Assembly (NCBI GenBank): GCA_003551785.1
Contig: PUNP01000735.1
Coordinates: 1 to 5,992, forward strand
Direction: 5' to 3'
Length of the DNA: 5,992 nt
Source of the DNA: Candidatus Brocadiaceae bacterium
GTDB lineage: Bacteria > Planctomycetota > Brocadiia > SM23-32
Shown in pieces: positions 1 to 5,974 of the stretch. The position numbers were made by a program, and so were the translations under genes. Numbering within the stretch: position 1 is the first letter of the stretch; the number at the start of each line of letters is the position of its first letter. A model generated the notes under the pieces. The model was not told the origin of the DNA. It was given only the letters and a program-made list of their open reading frames with translations, and ran no database searches.

Positions 1-40
1 ACCGTACAATTACTTGAACTTTATACCTTGATATCGTAAC

Positions 41-796
41 ATGAAACTCGCTTGGAATATTGCTGGAGGGGGGTCAAAAAAACCCGGAAAAGGGGGTCAA
101 TTTATACCCGGAATCTACAATATGGCTACAGGCAAACAGGATGATGGAACCACGATATTCACTTTGTGGGGAATGAAAACAGCTACCGTGTGGCACGACC
201 GCCAAAAATGGTGGGATGCGCAATATGGCGATATTCTGTCTGAACTGTTGCCGCTTTTTGAGAGCTTATGGATATCTGGACTATGGCATAAACCTTTGAA
301 AGATGCAATTTACTGGTATGTACTCGCCAATTCTCTACCGAATGCAGATGCGAGTTTAATTTTGGTTCACAGTGCTTTGGATCTTCTTAGCTGGGTATAT
401 TTAGTCAAATCGGAAAAATCTTTGAGTAAAAAAAAGTTTAAGGATAAAAAATCTTCTGCTGCTGATAGATTTGAGCTATTATTCAAACGATTGGGGATCC
501 CTAACAACAAGGCGCCAGGTGTAAAAGAATTAAATGATACGTTCAAAAACACAGAAAAAGAACGGAACCTAACGCAGGCATTCTCTGATGTTCGCAACGA
601 TATTGTCCACCCAGACAGTTCCAAGATAAAAGAAGAGTGCCGAACAGAGGCTATTAGAATAGCTTCTGAACTCGGCCTATGGTGTTTAGAACTGTCATTG
701 CTGAGCATCATTGGCTACACCGGTAAATACCATAATCGCCTTAAACACCAATGGTCGGGGGAGGTGGAAGCTGTTCCATGGGCAGAAAGTGGATAA
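41..796 (+). CDS. HEPN-family protein, probably missing its N-terminal part
   Basis: The open frame encodes 251 residues. From about residue 45 it looks like a conserved helical domain: an aromatic-rich segment (IYWYVLAN, 90-97), a helical core (SALDLLSWVYLV, 111-122), RNDIVHP at 185-191 and a C-terminal VPWA (245-248). R185 and H190 form an R-x4-H motif typical of HEPN ribonuclease domains, and resemblance to the HEPN part of large ApeA-like proteins is likely. Such proteins usually carry a further N-terminal domain that is absent here. The first 27 codons run across the IS-like repeats, and an in-frame stop lies at 29-31. ATG 41 has no clear ribosome binding site and ATG 122 (residue 28) is an alternative start. 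The gene is therefore probably 5'-truncated by an insertion and may be a pseudogene. RNase activity is inferred from the motif only. Confidence 0.6.
   Translation: MKLAWNIAGGGSKKPGKGGQFIPGIYNMATGKQDDGTTIFTLWGMKTATVWHDRQKWWDAQYGDILSELLPLFESLWISGLWHKPLKDAIYWYVLANSLPNADASLILVHSALDLLSWVYLVKSEKSLSKKKFKDKKSSAADRFELLFKRLGIPNNKAPGVKELNDTFKNTEKERNLTQAFSDVRNDIVHPDSSKIKEECRTEAIRIASELGLWCLELSLLSIIGYTGKYHNRLKHQWSGEVEAVPWAESG
69..113. mobile_element. Tandem repeats resembling the end of an IS21-family element
   Basis: Two imperfect tandem copies are visible. The first, at 69-89, reads GGGGGTCA, six A, then CCCGGAA. The second, at 92-113, reads GGGGGTCA, seven bases, then CCCGGAA. A fragment ending in TTGGAATA lies just before them (53-60). 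From general knowledge, the ends of many IS21-like elements carry multiple terminal repeats of the form GGTCA-spacer-CCGGAAT, and these copies have that form. No transposase or IstB gene is in the window, so this would be a remnant or the edge of an element lying to the left. The repeats fall inside the open reading frame of the next gene, where they encode a glycine/lysine-rich stretch unlike a folded domain. Confidence 0.5.
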
Positions 797-825
797 TCTT
801 GATATCACATTTTGTGATATCAAGA
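797..825. promoter_or_regulatory. Perfect palindrome upstream of the ORF6N gene, candidate operator
   Basis: The arms TCTTGATATCACA (797-809) and its exact complement (813-825) flank a TTT spacer, giving 13 paired positions without mismatch. The site starts directly after the stop codon of the HEPN gene and lies 55 bases before the ORF6N start. No T-run follows it, so it is a poor intrinsic terminator for the upstream gene. A DNA operator bound by the ORF6N protein, or an RNA hairpin in its leader, are the main readings. Its near copy inside the ORF6N gene supports a specific role linked to that gene. Confidence 0.6.
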
Positions 826-857
826 TGGAGTCGTTACCAGTTTCCACTAAAAAAGTT

Positions 858-884
858 ATGGATCCGGAAAGAGAAAGGCTATGA
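858..884 (+). CDS. Possible 8-codon leader ORF overlapping the ORF6N start
   Basis: ATG at 858 opens a short frame encoding MDPERERL, and its TGA stop at 882-884 overlaps the ORF6N ATG at 881 as ATGA. This arrangement could give translational coupling. Only a weak A-rich sequence precedes its start, and so short a frame occurs easily by chance, so this is a weak call. Confidence 0.12.
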   Translation: MDPERERL

Positions 885-1435
885 CAAAAAGCGGTAAAGA
901 CCTCATACCCGAAGAAAGAATCCTCAGCATCATAATGGTGATCCGGGGAGAGAAAGTGATCCTCGACTCCGAACTCGCAGAACTTTATGGAGTTGAGACG
1001 CGGCAGCTCAACCAGCAGATCAGGCGCAATGCGGATAAGTTTCCCGGTGATTTCATGTTCCAGTTGACAAAAGAAGAGTTTGACAACTTGAAATCGCATT
1101 TTGCGACATCAAGTTCCGGCTGGGGCGGACGAAGAAAACCCCCGCTGGTCTTTACCGAACACGGCGCTTTGCAGGCCGCCAACGTCCTGAACTCACCGCA
1201 GGCTAACAAAGTGAGCGTCTTTATCGTCAGAGCGTTCGTCAAACTCCGTGAAATGGCGATGACAAATGAGAAATTATCGCGAAAGTTTCAACAGCTTGAA
1301 CGACGCGTGAGCGAGCATGACGAGATTCTGGTCGAACTGGTATCGGAGATACGAAATCTTCTCGATTCACCGAAACCGGAAGAAGGCAAAGGGAAAATAG
1401 GATTTGCAGAACCGAAAAAACAGTCAAGAGAGTAA
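881..1435 (+). CDS. ORF6N domain-containing DNA-binding protein
   Basis: The 184-residue product carries the ORF6N domain at about residues 8-100, a domain known from phage antirepressor-like and accessory-island proteins. Visible signatures are ILDSELAELYGVETRQLNQQIRRN, split here as a helix around ELAELYGVETR and one around LNQQIRRN (about 32-50), then FPGDFMFQLT (54-63), the LKSHFATSS strand-turn (about 70-78), GWGGRRKPP, and VFTEHGALQAANVL. The C-terminal part (about 120-165) is charged and probably a coiled coil, followed by a basic tail. The start at ATG 881 is fixed by an in-frame stop at 848-850 and a purine-rich GGAAAGAGAAAGG just upstream. It lies 53 bases before the methyltransferase gene, so it may be the local regulator. 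Autoregulation through the 797-825 palindrome is an inference. The family assignment is strong and its exact function is unknown. Confidence 0.88.
   Translation: MTKSGKDLIPEERILSIIMVIRGEKVILDSELAELYGVETRQLNQQIRRNADKFPGDFMFQLTKEEFDNLKSHFATSSSGWGGRRKPPLVFTEHGALQAANVLNSPQANKVSVFIVRAFVKLREMAMTNEKLSRKFQQLERRVSEHDEILVELVSEIRNLLDSPKPEEGKGKIGFAEPKKQSRE
1085..1115. repeat. Intragenic near-copy of the upstream palindrome
   Basis: Arms AACTTGAAATCGCA (1085-1098) and TGCGACATCAAGTT (1102-1115) pair at 12 of 14 positions around a TTT spacer. Aligned over 29 positions with the palindrome at 797-825, 23 are identical, including the same spacer and spacing. The segment encodes the NLKSHFATSS portion of the ORF6N domain, so it is both coding sequence and a candidate binding site or RNA hairpin. 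Confidence 0.65.
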
Positions 1436-1488
1436 AAAAAGGCAGAACCTGAGCACCACCTGCTGTAAGTTAACAGGAAAAACAAAAA

Positions 1489-4230
1489 ATGGCAAAAAAA
1501 GGAAAAAAGTCCGAAAAACAGGTCGAAAGTCTCAAACACAAAGATAAACGCAAAAACATCCCGACCGAAGAACTGCGTGGGTTCGTAGCCGCCGAAGAGC
1601 CTGAAAGCGAATACATGCTCTACCCACGTGACCCCAGCCTCGATCCGCAGCTCGTCTGGAAAGGCAAGGATGCCCAGGACGCCGAAGAACTTTCCGTGCC
1701 CATTACGCCCATCTATATCCAGGAGAAAATACACCCCGAAGCCATCGTCGAAAACGTGCGGGCAGAAGCCGAAAAAGACCGACCGAAACAGGTGGATCTC
1801 TTCGACGACTTCAACGGCATACCGTTTGAGAAGATGGTCGATTTCTACCACCACGAGCAGAACTGGTCGAACCGCATGATACTTGGCGACTCGCTGGCCG
1901 TGATGACGAGCCTGGCGGAAAAGGAAGGACTCAAAGGACAGGTGCAGATGGTCTATATCGACCCGCCTTACGGCATTCAGTTCGCCTCGAACTGGCAGGT
2001 CAGCACGCGTGACAGGAGTGTAAAGGACGGCAATGCCAAAGACGCCACCCGACAGCCTGAACAGATACGCGCCTTCCGCGATACCTGGCAGCTCGGCATC
2101 CATTCCTACCTCGCTTACTGGCGTGATCGGCTGGTCGCCGCAAGGGAACTGCTCAGCGACAGCGGCAGCGTTGTCGTTCAAATTGGAGACGAAAACGTTC
2201 ATTTGGTGCGCTCGCTCTTAGACGAGGTGATGGGCAATGAAAATTTCGTAGGCGATATTATATTTGTCACTTCGACGGGCCGCACATCAAAATATATCGA
2301 TTGTGTTGGAGATCATCTAATCTGGTACGCTAAGGATAGTAACAATCTAAAGTATCATCAATTATATTTCGAAAAAAAATTCTCTATACAAGGAGATCAC
2401 AAAGATTTAGGAGGTGAATATAATTTAGCAGATCTAAGTTCTCAACACCCTAGCAAAACGAGATCGGTTCCATACGAATTTCGCAAAAAAATTTACAATC
2501 CACCGGACGGACGTCAGTGGGCCACAGATCCCGACACCGGCTTGCCTCGTCTCGAAAAAGCTAACAGGATCGTTGACTATAGTGAAAGCCAAATACGTTT
2601 TAAAAAGTACATAACAGATTATCCTGTTTCCAAGCTTCATAATATTTGGATGGACACTCAATTTGGTGCATATCGATCAGAGAAAATATACGTGGTCCAA
2701 ACTAACACCAAAGCAGTCCAACGTATCCTTCTGATGACCACCGACCCTGGCGACCTGGTTCTTGACCCCACATGCGGCAGCGGTACCACCGCCTATGTTG
2801 CCGAGCAGTGGGGGCGGCGCTGGATTACCGCAGATACCTCGCGCGTGGCACTGGCGCTTGCACGTACCCGCCTCATGGCTTCACGATTCTCCTACTACAT
2901 CCTCTCCGATTCACCGGAAGGGGCGGAAAAAGAATCCGAAATCACCGGACTCCCGCGCCCGGATACGCATACCGAAGGCGATATTCGCAAGGGGTTCGTC
3001 TATGAACGCGCTCCACACGTCACGCTCCGCGATATCGCCCATAACGAAGAGATCGACGAAATCCACGACCGGTGGCAGCCGAAACAGGATGAAGTGTGCA
3101 TGAAACTGAACGAAGTTCTGGGTACTGAGTTCGAAGAATGGGAGCTGCCGCACGAGCCCGGGGACGACTGGCCAAAGGGAGCAAAGAAACTGCTTGAAGA
3201 ATTCCGGAGACTGAAAAGCAAGCGGCAGGAAGAAATCGATGCGTCCATCGCCCGTCGCAGCGAACAGGAAATCCTCTACGACCGGCCCTATGAAGACAGT
3301 CGTAAGGTCAGGGTAACCGGACCTTTTACCGTAGAAAGCCTCTCCCCCCACCGCAATATCAGCATCGAAGATAAGAAACACGACGCCGAAGAAGGACGTG
3401 ACGGATGGACTGTCAAGGAACTCGGCCCCAACCAGTTCGGACACGTCGTCATTGAAAACCTGAAAACCGCCGGCGTTCAGAACACCGTCAGGGGCGAACG
3501 GATGGTGTTCGATGTCATCGAACCTTATGCGGGGCAGTGGATTCATGCGGAAGGGCAGTACACCGACAGCGACGGTGAATCACATCGGATCGCTATATCC
3601 ATCGGGCCGGAGCATGGCACTGTCGGCCCCGAACTTATACGGGAAGCGGCGAAAGAGGCGGTTCAGGGCGTCGGGTTCGACACGCTGGTGGTCTGCGGTT
3701 TTGCATTCGACCCGCACGTGTCCGAAGAGGCGAAGCGCTATGGGAAGCTGGTTGTGCTGCCGACACGCATCAACGCGGATTTGCAGATGGGCGGCGAGTT
3801 CCTGAAGAAAACCGGAGCGGCTAACCTTTTCATGGTTTTCGGTGAACCGGACATCGACATCGAAAGATTGGACGACGGCCGGGTGCAGGTCGAGATAAAG
3901 GGCGTGGATATTTACGATCCGACGACCGGTCAGATACGCTCCAGCTCCACCGACGATATCGCCTGCTGGTTTATAGACACCAGCTACAACGGCGAATCGT
4001 TTTTCGTCAGGCACGCGTATTTCTGCGGTGCGGACAATCCGTATGACAGGCTGAAAAAATCACTGCGGGCTGAAATAGATGAGGCGGCTTGGTCGATGCT
4101 GTATGCAACAGAAAGCCAGCCTTTCGGAGTGCCTGAAACCGACAAAATAGCCATAAAAGTCATAAACCACTACGGAGACGAGGTTTTGAAGGTTTACGAA
4201 GTGCCTGAAAAAAAGCCAGCTGATTATTAA
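1489..4230 (+). CDS. Type III Mod-like site-specific DNA (adenine-N6) methyltransferase
   Basis: This 913-residue protein should transfer a methyl group from S-adenosylmethionine to adenine in a specific DNA site. The catalytic motif DPPY is at 158-161 and the cofactor-binding motif DPTCGSGTT at 426-434. This order (IV before I, with the recognition region between) is the beta class used by type III Mod subunits. A lysine-rich N-terminus precedes the catalytic domain (about 125-480). A charged helical segment follows (about 560-595), then a large C-terminal region containing GPFTVESLSPHR and ending near NHYGDEVLKVYEV. The full length matches large Mod proteins normally followed by a DEAD-box Res nuclease gene, which is absent here. 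ATG 1489 follows AGGAAA (1475-1480). Codons for about residues 250-409 are AT-rich compared with the rest. It may be an orphan methyltransferase. The target sequence cannot be read from the protein. Confidence 0.92.
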   Translation: MAKKGKKSEKQVESLKHKDKRKNIPTEELRGFVAAEEPESEYMLYPRDPSLDPQLVWKGKDAQDAEELSVPITPIYIQEKIHPEAIVENVRAEAEKDRPKQVDLFDDFNGIPFEKMVDFYHHEQNWSNRMILGDSLAVMTSLAEKEGLKGQVQMVYIDPPYGIQFASNWQVSTRDRSVKDGNAKDATRQPEQIRAFRDTWQLGIHSYLAYWRDRLVAARELLSDSGSVVVQIGDENVHLVRSLLDEVMGNENFVGDIIFVTSTGRTSKYIDCVGDHLIWYAKDSNNLKYHQLYFEKKFSIQGDHKDLGGEYNLADLSSQHPSKTRSVPYEFRKKIYNPPDGRQWATDPDTGLPRLEKANRIVDYSESQIRFKKYITDYPVSKLHNIWMDTQFGAYRSEKIYVVQTNTKAVQRILLMTTDPGDLVLDPTCGSGTTAYVAEQWGRRWITADTSRVALALARTRLMASRFSYYILSDSPEGAEKESEITGLPRPDTHTEGDIRKGFVYERAPHVTLRDIAHNEEIDEIHDRWQPKQDEVCMKLNEVLGTEFEEWELPHEPGDDWPKGAKKLLEEFRRLKSKRQEEIDASIARRSEQEILYDRPYEDSRKVRVTGPFTVESLSPHRNISIEDKKHDAEEGRDGWTVKELGPNQFGHVVIENLKTAGVQNTVRGERMVFDVIEPYAGQWIHAEGQYTDSDGESHRIAISIGPEHGTVGPELIREAAKEAVQGVGFDTLVVCGFAFDPHVSEEAKRYGKLVVLPTRINADLQMGGEFLKKTGAANLFMVFGEPDIDIERLDDGRVQVEIKGVDIYDPTTGQIRSSSTDDIACWFIDTSYNGESFFVRHAYFCGADNPYDRLKKSLRAEIDEAAWSMLYATESQPFGVPETDKIAIKVINHYGDEVLKVYEVPEKKPADY
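2236..2715 (+). other. AT-rich target-recognition segment within the methyltransferase gene
   Basis: This segment encodes about residues 250-409, between the two conserved methyltransferase motifs, where beta-class enzymes carry the target-recognition domain. Composition changes sharply. By hand count, 2341-2400 has 15 G+C in 60 and 2401-2460 has 21 in 60, against 37 in 60 at 2101-2160 and 42 in 60 at 2761-2820. A short richer patch lies around 2505-2560. The reading frame is intact throughout. The simplest reading is replacement of the recognition domain by recombination. The edges given are approximate. Confidence 0.6.
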
Positions 4231-4309
4231 GATCGAGCTCGACAGCGATGAGATTGAAAGGTGGAGAGAGCGGATTGAGGGATTGCTGGACAGGTTAAAG
4301 ATAGAATAA
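4202..4309 (+). other. Out-of-frame coding-like tail after an A7 run at the methyltransferase 3' end
   Basis: A frame one base ahead of the methyltransferase frame stays open until TAA at 4307-4309. From 4223 it encodes IIKIELDSDEIERWRERIEG followed by LLDRLKIE, a charged, helix-like stretch. It has no ATG, GTG or TTG start that would include this stretch. The overlap contains GAA AAA AAG (A7 at 4208-4214), so loss of one A would fuse this tail to the methyltransferase as PEKSQLIIKIELD. It may be a displaced natural C-terminus, the remnant of a small gene, a frameshift product, or chance. Confidence 0.35.
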
Positions 4310-4339
4310 GCGGCAGCAAAAACAGTATAGGGCAGATTA

Positions 4340-4921
4340 ATGAAAGAAAAATATAAAAGCATCGTTTTAGGTGCAATATTTAGCATCCCGATCGCAATAG
4401 GCGTTACATGGTATTTTCATACTCCCACCAAAATCTCCCGTTTGCATCTGCATCATATGGAAACCGATTGTATATTTGCTTCGGATGATCCAGCATTTCA
4501 GCGTATTAAAGTCTATCATGACCCCGGCTTTGGGCGTCCGCTTCTTGAACTCCCTAATTTTTGGAGAAGCCTATTTATACTCCAGAATACCGGCGATATT
4601 CCTATCTGCAAGGATGATATTCGTAAATTTCCTTACCTCATATTGTCGCCTATTCAGCAGGTTGTCCAAGGTATTATTATCGAACAGGATCCACCAGAAG
4701 GTGAATGTAGTCTTAACATTTCGCGCAAAGGAGATGATCTTGAGATTCAAATCGAATTTGACCTTCTGCAACCGGAAGAAAAGATAGTTTTTGCCGTCTA
4801 CACCGTCGGTCCCGGTCCTGCGCTCACAAAAGCCGATGCACGGATAAGTGGATTAGAAAAATTTAGGATAACTGAAGGAAGATCTGTTGGCTTGGAATAC
4901 TTAAAAGATTTGGATTATTAA
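4340..4921 (+). CDS. Uncharacterised membrane-anchored protein with a beta-rich soluble domain
   Basis: I do not recognise a named family. The 193-residue product begins MKEKYK, followed by one hydrophobic segment (about 8-26) that fits a membrane anchor. No lipobox or clear signal-peptidase site is seen. The positive N-terminus suggests the rest lies outside the cytoplasm, though this is only a charge-rule inference. The remainder alternates short hydrophobic strands and turns: SLFILQNTGDIPICKDDI (77-94), VVQGIIIEQDPPEG, then a strand-rich stretch and ARISGLEKF (167-175). The NTG-x-x-PI-x-x-DD pattern recalls beta-sandwich membrane proteins found in accessory islands, from memory and not firmly. 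ATG 4340 follows AGGG (4329-4332) with normal spacing. It ends 47 bases before the TIR gene, and no terminator is visible between them, so the two are probably an operon. Confidence 0.75.
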   Translation: MKEKYKSIVLGAIFSIPIAIGVTWYFHTPTKISRLHLHHMETDCIFASDDPAFQRIKVYHDPGFGRPLLELPNFWRSLFILQNTGDIPICKDDIRKFPYLILSPIQQVVQGIIIEQDPPEGECSLNISRKGDDLEIQIEFDLLQPEEKIVFAVYTVGPGPALTKADARISGLEKFRITEGRSVGLEYLKDLDY

Positions 4922-4968
4922 CATAAACACAATAATCAACGGCGGTAATTGAGTATACGGAGAAATGG

Positions 4969-5889
4969 ATGGGAAACCAACAACAAAACGAATCTAAGCG
5001 ACAACGGATAACCGAGTCTGATCCTTCCCCCAATGAAATGCTGGGACGTGATAAAACGATCCCTACATCAGCTGGAGTTAACACAGTGTTAGATGGATGG
5101 ATTGAGAAGGGTTCTTCTGGATTTCAAACCGACGGTCACTACTTCATTATTACCTCCAGCGGCAACAAAAAGCAACTTGAGTGCCAAACCATCAGACATG
5201 GTCTCCTGATGTCAGTGGAACCCGGATATCCAAAAGACCGCCTTGTACCAGCAAAAATCGTGATAGAAAGAGGGCGTCATGCTTCTGTTTATCCGAACCA
5301 TCAGAGTACCCAGATAATAAACAAAGCAATTATTCCGGGAAACAAACAAGGCTATGTCGTCAGAGATTATATTATGCACCCAGGCAACGACGACAAAAGC
5401 CAAACTCCCATGGACCTTGTTATGGGCTCCCTTCCAACAAAAACAGTCCATAAAGCTAAGCAAAAGTCAATAAATATCTTCATTTCATACAGTCACGCTG
5501 ACAAAACTCTATGTGAACAGCTTCTGGTTCACCTTTCTGGACTTGTCCGCAGGAAGATTATAAGGCGATGGTATGATCAATGCATCACCCCAGGGGGCAC
5601 AATCGATCCTGAAATTGAAACTCATCTGCGTAACTCTCAAATAGTGATGTTATTGGTTAGCCCAGATTTTCTCGCATCTGATTACTGCATGGAGGTGGAA
5701 CTGAACATTGCCTTGGAAATGCAAAAGCGAGGGGAAGCTTCAGTAGTTCCAACGATACTGCGACCCTGCGACTGGCAAGAAGAGGCATTCGGTAAATTCC
5801 GAGCATTGCCTGAGAACGGCGAGCCAATCACAAAATGGAAAAATCAAGATGAAGCGTTTTTGGACGTTATCTGTCAAACGACAACTTAA
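4969..5889 (+). CDS. TIR domain protein with an uncharacterised N-terminal region
   Basis: The 306-residue protein has a TIR domain at about 168-305: INIFISYSHADK (168-179), a WYD-x-x-I-x-PGG turn (201-210), IVMLLVSPDFLASDYCMEVE (225-244), VVPTILRPCDW (259-269), and a C-terminal ITKWKNQDEAFLDV. E242 in the YCMEVE helix is at the position of the catalytic glutamate in NAD-cleaving TIR enzymes, so NADase activity in an abortive defence response is plausible. The first 165 residues start with a polar tail and then contain beta-prone segments (for example HYFIITSSG, 58-65 region, and AKIVIERG), which I cannot assign. They would be the sensor or partner-binding part. No membrane segment is seen. 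GGAGA at 4959-4963 is well placed for ATG 4969. The membrane protein gene lies 47 bases upstream. Confidence 0.88.
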   Translation: MGNQQQNESKRQRITESDPSPNEMLGRDKTIPTSAGVNTVLDGWIEKGSSGFQTDGHYFIITSSGNKKQLECQTIRHGLLMSVEPGYPKDRLVPAKIVIERGRHASVYPNHQSTQIINKAIIPGNKQGYVVRDYIMHPGNDDKSQTPMDLVMGSLPTKTVHKAKQKSINIFISYSHADKTLCEQLLVHLSGLVRRKIIRRWYDQCITPGGTIDPEIETHLRNSQIVMLLVSPDFLASDYCMEVELNIALEMQKRGEASVVPTILRPCDWQEEAFGKFRALPENGEPITKWKNQDEAFLDVICQTTT

Positions 5890-5906
5890 AATACCGACTG
5901 ACGACA

Positions 5907-5934
5907 ACTATTTTTCCCGATCGGGAAAAATAGT
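5907..5934. repeat. Perfect 28-bp palindrome downstream of the TIR gene
   Basis: The half sequence ACTATTTTTCCCGA is followed immediately by its exact complement, giving 14 bp of dyad symmetry with no spacer. It begins 18 bases after the TIR stop. As RNA it would fold into a stem with a short GAUC-centred loop, so it could slow or end transcription, but no T-run follows the stem in either direction outside it. Other possibilities are an operator for the next gene or a mobile-element insertion target or end. Confidence 0.55.
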
Positions 5935-5943
5935 GTAAGGTTT

Positions 5944-5972
5944 GGGGAACATAACTCGAACAGAGGTTCCCC
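5944..5972. repeat. GGGGAAC / GTTCCCC inverted repeat before the next start codon
   Basis: Seven-base arms GGGGAAC (5944-5950) and GTTCCCC (5966-5972) enclose 15 bases. The likely ribosome binding site GAGG (5963-5966) sits at the edge of the loop, so a leader hairpin could affect translation of the frame starting at 5975. It could equally be an operator or part of a mobile-element end. Confidence 0.35.
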
Positions 5973-5974
5973 GC

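Noticed and set aside
69..113. The two GGGGGTCA repeats as a CRISPR-like array
   Set aside because: There are only two short imperfect units separated by two bases, with no spacers, and they fit a mobile-element end better.
797..825. Palindrome read as an intrinsic terminator of the HEPN gene
   Set aside because: The stem is AT-rich and is followed by ATGGAGTC rather than a T-run, and the copy within the next gene points to a different role.
1288..2202. 304-codon open frame on the minus strand
   Set aside because: It lies opposite the ORF6N and methyltransferase genes, whose protein motifs are clear. Its translation shows no recognisable domain, and long antisense frames are common opposite GC-rich genes.
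2911..3546. 211-codon minus-strand frame within the methyltransferase gene
   Set aside because: It is fully inside the methyltransferase coding region, with no domain and no separate promoter or ribosome binding site that I can support.
3580..4014. Minus-strand frame of 144 codons
   Set aside because: It shadows the methyltransferase C-terminal region and has no independent support.
4476..4787. 103-codon plus-strand frame inside the membrane protein gene
   Set aside because: It overlaps the better-supported frame 4340-4921, which has a ribosome binding site and a membrane segment, and its translation looks random.
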